From the NCBI GenBank assembly GCA_049516155.1, contig JBEKTJ010000007.1, positions 5,389 through 69,388 of the forward strand: a stretch of 64,000 nucleotides of DNA, read 5' to 3'. The DNA comes from Bog-159 sp049516155 (GTDB taxonomy: Bacteria > Acidobacteriota > Terriglobia > Bryobacterales > Bryobacteraceae). The notes beneath the pieces are model-generated. The model worked only from the letters and a program-made list of their open reading frames with translations, was not told where the DNA came from and did no database searches. Of the stretch, positions 35,642 to 44,905 are shown in pieces. A program made the position numbers and the translations under genes. Every line of letters begins with the position of its first letter. Within the stretch, counting starts at the first letter, position 1.

Positions 35642-36015
35642 TGCGACCGCCGAGCAAGACCCTCACCGACCAGGAACTGGAGATTATGAAAATCGTCTGG
35701 GAGCGGCAGGCGTCCACGGTCAGGGACGTCTACGAGGCCCTGCGGGAGCGCCGCAAAGTGGCCTACACCACGGTGATGACCATGATGAAAATCCTGGAAC
35801 AGAAGGGCTACCTCAACCGGAAGCAGGCGGAGCGCGCCTACGTGTACCGTCCGGCGCAGCCGAAAAGCAGAGTGATCGGCGCCATGGTGCGGGATTTCGT
35901 GAATCGCGTGTTCAACGGTTCAGCGGAGCCCCTGCTGGTGCATCTGATCGAAGACCGCCACTTGGCGCCGGAGGAAATCGAGGAGATCCGCCGCCTGATC
36001 GGAGGCCGGCCATGA
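35641..36015 (+). CDS. BlaI/MecI/CopY-family repressor
   Basis: 124 residues. Winged helix with LTDQELEIMKIVWERQASTV, YTTVMTMMKILEQKGYL and the wing RAYVYRPAQ; the C-terminal half is the dimerisation helix bundle (VRDFVNRVF). BlaI repressors bind dyads over promoters and are cleaved or released when a partner M56 membrane protease senses a signal. Here the partner gene overlaps by 4 bases (ATGA), and a matching dyad lies over the own promoter. No beta-lactamase is nearby, so the signal and regulon differ from the resistance systems. Confidence 0.93.
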   Translation: MRPPSKTLTDQELEIMKIVWERQASTVRDVYEALRERRKVAYTTVMTMMKILEQKGYLNRKQAERAYVYRPAQPKSRVIGAMVRDFVNRVFNGSAEPLLVHLIEDRHLAPEEIEEIRRLIGGRP

Positions 36016-37796
36016 ACGCGGCGCATTGGCTGGTTAATTTAGCCGCCTGGAGCGCCCAAGCCGGCGCGCTGATCGCGGCCGGAGGCTTAGCCGCCTGGGC
36101 CTTCGGGTTGCGTGTGCCGCGTCTCCGGCTGGCGTATTGGCAAACGCTGCTGGCAGTCTGTCTGCTGCTCCCAGCCGTGGAACCCTGGCGCCGCGCGGCG
36201 GATTCGAACGTGGAGGTCAGCACGGCGGCAGCCAGACTGGTTCCCGCGGGACGCCCGGCCATATATTTCCCGCCATGGCGACAGGTTTTGCTGCTGGTCC
36301 TGGCCTGCGGTTGCGCCGCGCGAGCGCTGTGGCTGGCGGTGGGATTCGCCAAGCTGCGCCGCTGGCGCCGGGATGCGGGTGCGTTCGCGCTCCCGCCGCG
36401 CCTCGAGTTACTGCGCGCGGCTGTTGCGCCACGGGCGGACTTTCGGCGGCTGCCGTCGCTGGCCGGTCCCGTGACCTTTGGATTGTCCCGGCCAATAGTG
36501 GTATTGCCCGGCCACTTCGGCGAATTGCCGGCGGAGGTTCAAGAAGCCATCGTCTGCCATGAATTACTGCACGTGCGGCGCCGGGATTGGATCGTCACCG
36601 TGATGGAACAAGCCATCCGTGCGGCGCTGTGGTTCCATCCGGCCGTCTGGTGGTTGATCGGCCAAGCCCAACTGGCGCGCGAACAGACGGTGGATGGCCT
36701 AGCCGTCGCGCTCACCGGAAATCGCGCGCATTACCTGCATGCCCTGCTGGCCATGGCCGGCAACCGGCCGGCGTTGGATCTGGCGCCGGCAGCCCTGTTC
36801 TTGCGAAAGCGTCACCTGAAGAATCGGGTGGCCCTGCTGTTGAAGGAGGTTACTATGTCGAAACGAAGTCTGATATCGTTCTGCGCCACCAGTTGCGGAG
36901 TGTTGTTCGCCGCAGGCTGGCTCGCGCTCCACACATTTCCGCTGCAGGCGGCGCCCGTGCCCCAGGATGCAGCCCAATCGAACCTGTTGCACAGTGTCCC
37001 ACCGAAGTACCCGCCGGCCGCCCGCGAGAAGCATATCGAGGGCGCGGTGGTGCTGGAAGTTCACATCGACGCTGAGGGCCACGTGTCCGACACGAAAGTA
37101 CTCAGCGGACCCGAGGAACTGCGCAGCGCCGCGCTCGAAGCCATATTGCAGTGGCATTATTCGCCCCAGGCCATGACGCTGCCCGCAGTTACGCAAGTGA
37201 CCATGAACTTCAAGCTGCCCAAGGATGGCGCGGCCGCGGTGGCGCAGCCCGAAAACGTGCTGGCGGAAGGCAAGCGCGTGACGCTGAAGAGCATCACGGT
37301 GGAGGGTCTGACGCCCTCTGCCCGCGATGAGTTGCTGCAGCGGCTGCCGGTCCACCAGGGAGACACGGTGGACGCGGACGCCATGCGCACCGTAATGGCC
37401 GATGTGCTCGCCTTTGACGAGCATCTGCGGGCGATTCTGAGCCTCTCGGACGAAAACTCCGGCAGCTTGCGGATCCGCCTGATGCCGGCGGACGTTCCCG
37501 GATCACCTCGGATTCGCGTGGGCGGGAATGTGCAGCAGGCCAAACTGGTGTCGCAGGTACGCCCGGTCTATCCGCCGGAAGCTAAGGCACAGGGCATTCA
37601 GGGCAAGGTGACGCTGCAGGCCATCCTTGACAAGGACGGGACGGTGGCGAATCTGGTGGTGGTCAGCGGCGACCCCATGCTTGTACCCGCGGCGATGGAA
37701 GCCGTGAGGCAGTGGAAGTACCAGACGACGCTGCTGAATGGCGAGCCAGTCGAGGTGGTGACGCAGATCGACATAAATTTCACTTTATCGAAGTGA
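36012..37796 (+). CDS. BlaR1-like M56 membrane metalloprotease fused to two TonB C-terminal domains
   Basis: 594 residues. Four or five membrane helices in the first 300 residues enclose the M56 protease with zinc motif HELLH (183-187) and downstream E224. After a last membrane helix (about 287-308) come two TonB C-terminal-like domains: PPKYPPAAREKHIEGAVVL near 328 and VRPVYPPEAKAQGIQGKVTL near 515 (each read in parts), separated by a POTRA-like segment (ITVEGLTPSARDELLQRLP). The penicillin-binding sensor of BlaR1 is absent. The protein probably senses or transmits an envelope signal and cleaves or releases BlaI. It is coupled to blaI and followed by a TonB-dependent receptor. Confidence 0.85.
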   Translation: MNAAHWLVNLAAWSAQAGALIAAGGLAAWAFGLRVPRLRLAYWQTLLAVCLLLPAVEPWRRAADSNVEVSTAAARLVPAGRPAIYFPPWRQVLLLVLACGCAARALWLAVGFAKLRRWRRDAGAFALPPRLELLRAAVAPRADFRRLPSLAGPVTFGLSRPIVVLPGHFGELPAEVQEAIVCHELLHVRRRDWIVTVMEQAIRAALWFHPAVWWLIGQAQLAREQTVDGLAVALTGNRAHYLHALLAMAGNRPALDLAPAALFLRKRHLKNRVALLLKEVTMSKRSLISFCATSCGVLFAAGWLALHTFPLQAAPVPQDAAQSNLLHSVPPKYPPAAREKHIEGAVVLEVHIDAEGHVSDTKVLSGPEELRSAALEAILQWHYSPQAMTLPAVTQVTMNFKLPKDGAAAVAQPENVLAEGKRVTLKSITVEGLTPSARDELLQRLPVHQGDTVDADAMRTVMADVLAFDEHLRAILSLSDENSGSLRIRLMPADVPGSPRIRVGGNVQQAKLVSQVRPVYPPEAKAQGIQGKVTLQAILDKDGTVANLVVVSGDPMLVPAAMEAVRQWKYQTTLLNGEPVEVVTQIDINFTLSK

Positions 37797-37941
37797 GCGG
37801 ACGCGCCGGGACCAGGGTCTCGGCGCTCCACAATCCGCAGGGATCCCGCGCCTACAAGCCCAAACCTCCCGCCCCTCCGCCCGTCTATCCCAACATCGGG
37901 CTATAGTATATAAAGCTGCGCAACCCACATTCGAGGATCTC

Positions 37942-40900
37942 GTGAAATCATCCCTGATCGCCATCCTGCTGGCTGCTGCATCGCTATACGCGCAATCCAC
38001 GCGCGGTTCCATTGGCGGACAGATCACCGACGCCGCCAAGAAACCGGTCTCCGGCGCGGCGGTGACGCTCGTCAACCAGGAAACGAACAAGAAACATACG
38101 ACCGTCTCGGGACCGCAGGGAGATTTCCTTGTCACCCTGCTTGACGCCGGAACTTACCGCCTCCAAGTTGACGCACCCAGCTTCCGCCCGCACGTCCAGG
38201 ATTTGGTCCTCGATCTGAATCAGGAGATTCGCGTCGAAGTGCCCTTGCTCCCCGGCAAGACTACCGAACAGGTCACTGTCTCAGCGAAGCGCAGCCTACT
38301 GCGAACCGACTCCGCCACCGTCGGCGGCGTCATCGATACCGGCCAGGTGCAAGGACTCCCGCTTGATGGCCGGGATTTCTACGAACTCAGCCTGCTGCTG
38401 CCGGGCGTGGTGCCGGCCGCGGAAGGCTCCGCTGCATCCGTGCGCGGCTCCTTCGCTATCAATATCAACGGCGCGCGCGAGGATGCCAACGACTTCCTGC
38501 TCGACGGCGTTTTCAACGGCGACCCCAAGCTTAATGGCGTGGCGGTCACTCCGCCGGTGGATGCGGTGCGCGAATTCGAAGTCCTGTCCAGCACGTACGA
38601 CGCCTCCTTCGGCCGCAATGGCGGCGGACAAATCAACGTAGTGCTGCGCTCCGGCGGCAACCAGTTCCACGGCACAGCCTACGAATTCTTTCGCAACGCG
38701 GTTTTCGACGCGCGCAACTATTTTGCGCCATCCGACACACCGGCGCCGCAGGATCAGCGCAACCAGTTCGGCGGCACCCTGGGCGGACCCATCCGCAAGG
38801 ACCGCACTTTCTTCTTCGCCGATTACCAAGGCACCCGCGACAGCACGGGTATCACGCAAGTGACCAATGTGCCCACGCTGGCCGAGCGCAGCGGCAATTT
38901 CTCGCAGAGCGCCCTGCCCGCTATCGATCCCTATACCGGCGCGCCGTTCCCGAACAACATCATCCCGAGCGCCTATCTCGACCCCACCGGCTCGGCTATA
39001 GCCGCGCTGTATCCCTTGCCTAACCGCAACGTGCTCAATCAGAATTATGTGTCGTCGCCGAATGGACGCATGCGCGACGACAATTTCGATGTGCGCGTCG
39101 ATCATACGCTGGCGCCTTCCTCGCAGTTGACGTTTCGCTATAGCTTTGGCGATGGCACTCTGTTCGAGCCGTTCACCGGCCCCAGTTTCCCCCTGGTGCC
39201 CGGTTATGGCGACAATGTCCCCACTCGCGATCAGAATGCCATGATCGCCGAAACGCACGTCTTCACGCCTACCCTGCTCAACGAGATCCGCGCGGGGTTC
39301 GACCGCGTCTCGGAGGGTGTTTATCAGCAGGATATCGGCGACAACATCAATAGCCAGGTTGGGTTGCCGACGATTTCCACCAACCCGCGTGATTTCGGAC
39401 TCAGTCTCATCTCGGTGACCGGATTCTCGCCGATCGGCGACGAAGACAACAACCCCCAGCATTCCACCAGCAACATATATCAGTTGAATGACATCCTGAC
39501 CTGGGTACACGGCCGCCACCAGGCGAAATTCGGCGCGGATTACCGCATTACACAACAAAACGCCTACCGCGACATCGAGGCCCGCGGCTTCATCGACTTC
39601 CTGGGAGACATTACCGGCAACGCGCTGGAAGAGTTGTTGCTGGGCTTGCCGACGGATTCCGGCGTCGCTACGCTCGATAACCCGGAGCATCTGCGCACCC
39701 ACAGTTACAACTTTTTCGCCAACGACACCTGGCGAGTACGCCCCAATCTCACGCTGATTCTGGGGCTGCGTTACGAATTCAACTCGCCCCCGGTGGACGC
39801 CCAAAATCACGCCAACCTGTACGATCTGGCGACCCAGACGTTGGTTCCCGTGGGCACGGACGGCATGCCGCGCGGCGGCTACGTCCCGGACCGCGACAAT
39901 TTCGCCCCGCGCGTGGGCCTGGCCTGGACGCCCGCATGGTCGCCGCGCACCGTGGTACGCACCGGCTACGGAGTTTACTACGATCAATCCTCACTGGCGC
40001 CGGGCGAGGGCCTCTATTTCAGCCCGCCCTATTTCAATCTCAACGTGTACTACCCGATCAGCGCCACTCAGCCGCTGCTGCTCTCCAACCCGTTTCCTAG
40101 TAACTTTCCGTATCCCTACCCGCCTTCCGCCTTGGCCTTTCAACCCAACCTGCACACGCCCTATGTGCAGCAATGGAATTTCAACGTCGAGCACTCTCTG
40201 GGCGGCAGCCGGATGATTGAAATCGGCTACGTAGGTTCGAAGGGCACCGATCTCATTGGCGCGCGCGACTTCAACCAACCGCCGCCTTCGACGAACCCGT
40301 ATTTCGAGCGTCCCCTGCCCCAGTTCGCCGATATCGACCTGCTGGAGTCCAACCGGAATTCCAGCTACAACAGCCTGCAGGCGCGCTTCGAACAGCGTTT
40401 GAATTTCGGCTTGTCGCTGCTGGCTTCCTACACATTCGCGAAGTCGATCGACAACGATTCCAGCTTCTTTTCCAGCGACGGCGATTCGAACTTTCCGCAG
40501 GACAGTTACGACCTGCGCGCCGAGCGGGGACTTTCCAACTTCGACGTGCGCCAAAGGTTTGTCGCCAGCTACGGCTACGATCTGCCGTTCGGAAAGGCCT
40601 CCCGCTGGCTAAGGGGTTGGCAGACCTTCGGCATACTCCAGTTCCAGACCGGCCAGCCATTCACCGTGGACTTGCTGGCGGATGACGATAACAGCAACAC
40701 CGGCATCGACAGCCTGGGCTTCGGCGCTAACGACCGGCCCAACGTGGTAGGGGATCCGCGGCTCTCCAACCCCTCGGCCAACGAGTGGTTCAATACCGCG
40801 GCGTTCGCGATTCCGCCCTACGGCAGCTTCGGCAACTCCGGCCGCAACACGGTCACAGGACCGGGCATGGCTACGGTGGATCTCTCACTCGTCAAGAATA

Positions 40901-41070
40901 CCGTGATTCGCGAGCGCGCCACTGTGCAGTTCCGTATCGAAGGATTCAACGTGCTGAATCACACGAACTTCAGCCTGCCCGATAATTTCATCGGTTCGCC
41001 CACATTCGGCCAGATTCTCTCGGCGGGCGATCCGCGCCGCCTGCAACTGGCCTTAAAGTTCCTCTGGTAG
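37942..41070 (+). CDS. Oar-like TonB-dependent outer-membrane receptor
   Basis: 1042 residues, GTG start after GAGGA. Signal peptide (SLIAILLAAASLYAQS), a carboxypeptidase regulatory-like Ig domain (residues 22-100, GGQITDAAKKPVSGAAV), a plug domain (VQGLPLDGRDFYELSLLLPG, DDFLLDG-like segment) and a beta-barrel of about 800 residues ending in Trp. Such receptors are greatly expanded in acidobacteria and are thought to take up plant- or peptide-derived substrates. It lies 145 bases after the M56-TonB gene, so the pair may supply both signal and transport, but linkage by an operon is only inferred. Its TAG stop is the first part of a hairpin repeat. Confidence 0.9.
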   Translation: MKSSLIAILLAAASLYAQSTRGSIGGQITDAAKKPVSGAAVTLVNQETNKKHTTVSGPQGDFLVTLLDAGTYRLQVDAPSFRPHVQDLVLDLNQEIRVEVPLLPGKTTEQVTVSAKRSLLRTDSATVGGVIDTGQVQGLPLDGRDFYELSLLLPGVVPAAEGSAASVRGSFAININGAREDANDFLLDGVFNGDPKLNGVAVTPPVDAVREFEVLSSTYDASFGRNGGGQINVVLRSGGNQFHGTAYEFFRNAVFDARNYFAPSDTPAPQDQRNQFGGTLGGPIRKDRTFFFADYQGTRDSTGITQVTNVPTLAERSGNFSQSALPAIDPYTGAPFPNNIIPSAYLDPTGSAIAALYPLPNRNVLNQNYVSSPNGRMRDDNFDVRVDHTLAPSSQLTFRYSFGDGTLFEPFTGPSFPLVPGYGDNVPTRDQNAMIAETHVFTPTLLNEIRAGFDRVSEGVYQQDIGDNINSQVGLPTISTNPRDFGLSLISVTGFSPIGDEDNNPQHSTSNIYQLNDILTWVHGRHQAKFGADYRITQQNAYRDIEARGFIDFLGDITGNALEELLLGLPTDSGVATLDNPEHLRTHSYNFFANDTWRVRPNLTLILGLRYEFNSPPVDAQNHANLYDLATQTLVPVGTDGMPRGGYVPDRDNFAPRVGLAWTPAWSPRTVVRTGYGVYYDQSSLAPGEGLYFSPPYFNLNVYYPISATQPLLLSNPFPSNFPYPYPPSALAFQPNLHTPYVQQWNFNVEHSLGGSRMIEIGYVGSKGTDLIGARDFNQPPPSTNPYFERPLPQFADIDLLESNRNSSYNSLQARFEQRLNFGLSLLASYTFAKSIDNDSSFFSSDGDSNFPQDSYDLRAERGLSNFDVRQRFVASYGYDLPFGKASRWLRGWQTFGILQFQTGQPFTVDLLADDDNSNTGIDSLGFGANDRPNVVGDPRLSNPSANEWFNTAAFAIPPYGSFGNSGRNTVTGPGMATVDLSLVKNTVIRERATVQFRIEGFNVLNHTNFSLPDNFIGSPTFGQILSAGDPRRLQLALKFLW

Positions 41071-41091
41071 GACAGGCCTCCTGCCCTGTCC
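41068..41091 (+). repeat. Gene-end hairpin repeat overlapping a stop codon
   Basis: TAG stop, then GGACAGG-CCTCCTGC-CCTGTCC, a 7-bp stem with an 8-base loop beginning at the G of the stop codon. Near-identical elements lie at 52131-52183 and at the left window edge. There is no T-tract, but the position suggests an mRNA 3' end. Confidence 0.75.
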
Positions 41092-41113
41092 CTTGGTACA
41101 ATGAAGTATCCGG

Positions 41114-42430
41114 ATGCCAACTGACATCGAAACCGAACAAACCACAGGCGGCAGCTATTTCGTGTCCAACTATCCCCCGTACTCCTTCTGGAGTCCGGCC
41201 CATGTTGGGGACGTCTTCGCCGCGCTGGACCGCCCTCCGGCGCCAAACACGCCGCTGGGCATATACCTCCACATCCCCTTTTGCCGGAAGCGTTGTCATT
41301 TCTGTTACTTCAAAGTCTACACCGACAAGAACGCGGCCGAAGTGGAAGGTTACCTCGACACTGCGATCCAGGAACTTACCCTTTACTCCGAGAAGGCGTT
41401 CATCGGCGGACGCAAGCCGAAGTTCATCTACTTTGGAGGCGGCACACCCTCTTACATTTCCTCCCGGCAGCTTTCCAGCCTGGTCGAACGGATGAAGCGC
41501 CTGCTGCCCTGGGATGAAGCCGAAGAAGTCGCCTTCGAGTGTGAACCGGGAACTCTTACCGAAGGCAAACTCCAAATAATCAAAGATCTGGGCGTCACGC
41601 GTCTCAGTCTGGGCATCGAAAACTTCGATGACGACATCCTGAAAGTCAACGGGCGCGCGCATACATCCAAAGAAATCGGACCCGCGTATAACTTCGCGCG
41701 CTCCATCGGCTTCCCGCAGATCAATATCGATTTAATTGCCGGCATGGTGGGCGAGACCACTGCCAACTGGCGCGAGTGTGTGCGCAAGACTATCGAGATG
41801 GATCCCGATAGCGTCACCATCTATCAGATGGAAGTGCCATATAATACGACCATCTTCAAAGAGATGAAGGTTATGGGACAGTCGGTCGCACCCGTGGCTA
41901 CCTGGAAGATCAAGCGCGACTGGGTTAGTTACGCTTTCGCGGAATTGGAAAATGCGGGATACACCGTACGCAGCGCTTACACGGCAGTTAAGAATCCCGC
42001 GAAGACTCGGTTCGTCTATACCGACCTTCTGTGGTCCGGCGCGGATATGATCGGCTTGGGTGTCGCCTCCTTTTCGCATGTGCAGGGCACGCACTTCCAG
42101 AACGAGCATGAGTTCGAGACCTACTCCGATAAGCTGCGCCATGGCCTACTGCCGATCTACCGTGCGTTGACTCTTACCCAGGAACAGCGCTTGATCCGCG
42201 AGCTCATTCTGCAAATGAAGTTGGGGCACGTTCGCGACCGGTACTTTGAGGACAAGTTTGGCGTCCGGATTCAAGAGCGGTTTGCCGCGCCAGTGCGTAT
42301 TCTGCGCGACAGGGGTTTCCTGACTGCGGATGCGGATGGCTGGCGCCTTACCCGCGACGGTTTATTGCAAGTCGACCGGTTGCTTTACGAGTTCTTCCTG
42401 CCGGAACACAAGCTCGCATATGCAGTATGA
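41114..42430 (+). CDS. HemN/HemW-like radical SAM enzyme
   Basis: 438 residues. The iron-sulfur motif is CRKRCHFC (C57, C61, C64) within IYLHIPFCRKRCHFCYF; the SAM-binding GGGTP and the following ECEPGTL and LGIENFDDD match the coproporphyrinogen oxidase-like branch. The C-terminal HemN domain is present (LGLGVASF-like and LILQMKLG). True HemN makes protoporphyrinogen, but this branch also includes methyltransferases, cyclopropanases and heme chaperones. It overlaps the next gene by 11 bases, and the third by 10, so all three are co-translated. A role in a small biosynthetic pathway is more likely than heme synthesis. Confidence 0.85.
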   Translation: MPTDIETEQTTGGSYFVSNYPPYSFWSPAHVGDVFAALDRPPAPNTPLGIYLHIPFCRKRCHFCYFKVYTDKNAAEVEGYLDTAIQELTLYSEKAFIGGRKPKFIYFGGGTPSYISSRQLSSLVERMKRLLPWDEAEEVAFECEPGTLTEGKLQIIKDLGVTRLSLGIENFDDDILKVNGRAHTSKEIGPAYNFARSIGFPQINIDLIAGMVGETTANWRECVRKTIEMDPDSVTIYQMEVPYNTTIFKEMKVMGQSVAPVATWKIKRDWVSYAFAELENAGYTVRSAYTAVKNPAKTRFVYTDLLWSGADMIGLGVASFSHVQGTHFQNEHEFETYSDKLRHGLLPIYRALTLTQEQRLIRELILQMKLGHVRDRYFEDKFGVRIQERFAAPVRILRDRGFLTADADGWRLTRDGLLQVDRLLYEFFLPEHKLAYAV

Positions 42431-43685
42431 TGCCGTCGTAATTGGAGGCGGCCCGGCCGGTTCAACGGCCGCTGCCGTGCTGGCCGCCAAAGGGCGCCGT
42501 GTGGTGGTGCTGGAGAAGGAAAAATTTCCGCGCTATCACATCGGCGAGTCGCTGTTGCCCTACGGTTACTTCACGCTGCAACGGATCGGCGTGCTGGACC
42601 GCATGAAGGCCTCGCACTTCACGCGCAAACACAGTGTACAATTCGTCGGCGCGAGCGGACGCGCCTCGGTGCCGTTCTATTTCTCGCAGCAACTGGCGCA
42701 CGAAGCCTCCGCGACCTGGCAGGTCTTGCGCAGCGAGTTCGACCAACTGCTGCTCGACAACGCCCGCGAGAAAGGCGCGGAAGTAATCGAAGAGATCACG
42801 GTTCGCGATCTGATTCAGCCGAATGGGACCGTTACCGGGGTCAAGGCAGTTACTAAGGCAGGCGATACACGTGAGTTTCACGCACCCATCACCATCGATG
42901 CCACGGGGCGCGATGCCTTCGCTGTAACACGCAACGGTTGGAAGGTGCGGGATCCTGTCTTGAATAAGATTGCCGTTTGGACTTACTACAAAGGCGCGCT
43001 GCGCGATCCCGGAATCGACGAAGGCGCGACGACCGTTGCGTACGTCCCGGAAAAGGGTTGGCTTTGGTACATCCCTTTGGCGAACGACATTGTGAGTGTG
43101 GGTGTGGTCGCCGAGAAGGACTATTTATACAACGGCACGCGCGACCTGGCCGAGATTTTTCACCGCGAAGTCAAGAAAAACGCGTGGATCGAAAAGCATC
43201 TGGCCGCCGGTGAACAATTCGGACCCTACAAGGTCACCGGCGAGTATTCGTATCGCTCGCGCCACTGTGCGGCCGACGGACTGATCCTGGCGGGCGATGC
43301 CTTCGGATTTCTGGACCCCGTGTTCTCGTCCGGCGTGCTGCTGGCCTTGCGCAGCGGGGAACTTGCCGCGGACGCCGTGGACGCCGCGCTCGAAGCCGGA
43401 GACGTTTCCGCATCGCGCTTCGCCGCATATGGCGCGCAGGTCTGCGAGGGAATCGAGGCAATGCGCAAGTTGGTGTACGCTTTTTATAATCAGGCGTTCA
43501 GCTTCCGGGTGTTCATCAACGAATTTCCGGAGCTTAAAGGCGACATGACCGATTGTCTCATGGGAAACTTGTTCCGCGATTTCCAGCCGCTATTCGATGC
43601 GGTGGCCAGGTTCGCGGCCGTCCCCGAGCGGCTCCCGCACGGCAAACCACTCCCCACCGGAGAAGTTCTGGAGTCATGCAGGTAG
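42420..43685 (+). CDS. FAD-dependent halogenase-like oxidoreductase
   Basis: 421 residues. FAD-binding GGGPAG (9-14), then EKEKFPRYHIGESLLP, a phrase shared with phenol/pyrrole-type flavin halogenases, K70 in TRKHSVQF at about the place of their catalytic lysine, the WLWYIP motif (214-219) of flavin-dependent halogenases, and GDAFGFLDPVFSSGV. It could halogenate or hydroxylate an aromatic carrier-bound or CoA-bound substrate, or be a reductase of the geranylgeranyl-reductase type that shares much of this signature. It overlaps both neighbours, a radical SAM enzyme and an adenylating ligase. Confidence 0.8.
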   Translation: MQYDAVVIGGGPAGSTAAAVLAAKGRRVVVLEKEKFPRYHIGESLLPYGYFTLQRIGVLDRMKASHFTRKHSVQFVGASGRASVPFYFSQQLAHEASATWQVLRSEFDQLLLDNAREKGAEVIEEITVRDLIQPNGTVTGVKAVTKAGDTREFHAPITIDATGRDAFAVTRNGWKVRDPVLNKIAVWTYYKGALRDPGIDEGATTVAYVPEKGWLWYIPLANDIVSVGVVAEKDYLYNGTRDLAEIFHREVKKNAWIEKHLAAGEQFGPYKVTGEYSYRSRHCAADGLILAGDAFGFLDPVFSSGVLLALRSGELAADAVDAALEAGDVSASRFAAYGAQVCEGIEAMRKLVYAFYNQAFSFRVFINEFPELKGDMTDCLMGNLFRDFQPLFDAVARFAAVPERLPHGKPLPTGEVLESCR

Positions 43686-44905
43686 GTCGACTGCGCGATG
43701 TGCTCTCGGTAGTTCTCCGCGATAATCCTTTCTACGCCGCCAAGCTGCGCGGCGTGAGTCCCGATTCGGACATTGCTTCCCTGCCGTTCACAGTGAAACA
43801 GGAGCTGATCGACGACCAGATCGCGCATCCGCCGTATGGCTCCAACCTGACTTATCCCATGGCTCGCTACACTCGGTTTTGCCAGACCAGCGCGACTACC
43901 ACCGGTACTCCCATGCGTTGGCTGGACACGCCCGAAAGCTGGGATTGGATGATCGGCAATTGGGTCCGCGTGTACCAAGCGGCCGGCGTCTCGGCTGACG
44001 ACCGCATCTTCTTCGCTTTCTCTTTCGGGCCATTCCTGGGGTTCTGGATCGGATTCGAAGCCGCCACCCGCGTGGGTTGCCTGGCTATACCCGGCGGCGG
44101 CATGCGTAGCGCCGCGCGCTTGCGCACCATCGTCGAAACCTCGGCCACGGTGCTGTGCTGCACCCCGACCTACGCCATCCGCTTAGCCGAAGTCGCGGCC
44201 GAGGAAGGCATCGACCTGGGGGCGGCCAGGGTGCTAACACTGATCGTCGCGGGCGAGCCGGGAGGCAGCGTGCCGGCTACGCGAAACCACATCTCCAAAC
44301 TCTGGCGCGGGGCGCGCGTGGTGGATCATCACGGCATGACTGAGATCGGTCCAGTCAGTTACGGCTGTCCGAAACGGCAGGGCGTGCTGCACATCATCGA
44401 GGACTCCTACATTGCGGAAATCATCGACCCGCTGACCGGACAGCGCATGCCCAGTGGAGTAACCGGTGAGCTAGTGCTCACTAACCTCGGCCGCCTCGGA
44501 TCGCCGTTGCTGCGTTATCGCACCAGTGACATCGTGCAAGCCGCGGTGGAAGATCTCTGTGAATGCGGGACTCGCGACTTGGCCCTGAACGGGGGAATAC
44601 TGGGCCGCACAGACGACATGTTGGTCGTGCGCGGCGTCAACGTGTATCCCAGCGCCGTCGAGAACATCGTGCGCGGGTTCGATGCGGTAAGCGAGTACCG
44701 GGTGGAGATTCAAAACCACCGCACGTTGCCTGAGTTAAGCATCCAGGTGGAAGCTGCCCCCACGCATGCCCACGATGCCACTCTGGCGCACCGATTGGAG
44801 GCGGCGCTCACGAACGCTTTCGCCTTGCGTATCCCGGTGTCGGTGGTTTCCCAAGGAAGTCTGCCCCGCTTTGAAATGAAAGCCCGCCGGTGGGTGAATA
44901 CCTAA
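43676..44905 (+). CDS. PaaK-like adenylate-forming ligase
   Basis: 409 residues, similar to phenylacetate-CoA ligases. Adenylation motifs QTSATTTGTPMRW, YGCPKRQG-containing region with HHGMTEIG, the hinge GRTDDMLVVRGVNVYPS and the C-terminal lysine K402 in LPRFEMKARR are visible. It activates a carboxylic acid, probably aryl, to the acyl-AMP and passes it to CoA or a carrier. The ATG at 43676 lies ten bases inside the preceding gene. No carrier protein, thioesterase or ketosynthase is adjacent, so the pathway is either very short or split. Confidence 0.85.
   Translation: MQVGRLRDVLSVVLRDNPFYAAKLRGVSPDSDIASLPFTVKQELIDDQIAHPPYGSNLTYPMARYTRFCQTSATTTGTPMRWLDTPESWDWMIGNWVRVYQAAGVSADDRIFFAFSFGPFLGFWIGFEAATRVGCLAIPGGGMRSAARLRTIVETSATVLCCTPTYAIRLAEVAAEEGIDLGAARVLTLIVAGEPGGSVPATRNHISKLWRGARVVDHHGMTEIGPVSYGCPKRQGVLHIIEDSYIAEIIDPLTGQRMPSGVTGELVLTNLGRLGSPLLRYRTSDIVQAAVEDLCECGTRDLALNGGILGRTDDMLVVRGVNVYPSAVENIVRGFDAVSEYRVEIQNHRTLPELSIQVEAAPTHAHDATLAHRLEAALTNAFALRIPVSVVSQGSLPRFEMKARRWVNT

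Noticed and set aside
38296..39987. 563-codon minus-strand open frame inside the Oar-like receptor gene
   Set aside because: Shadow of the receptor; composition rich in Val, Arg and Ala with no recognisable motifs.
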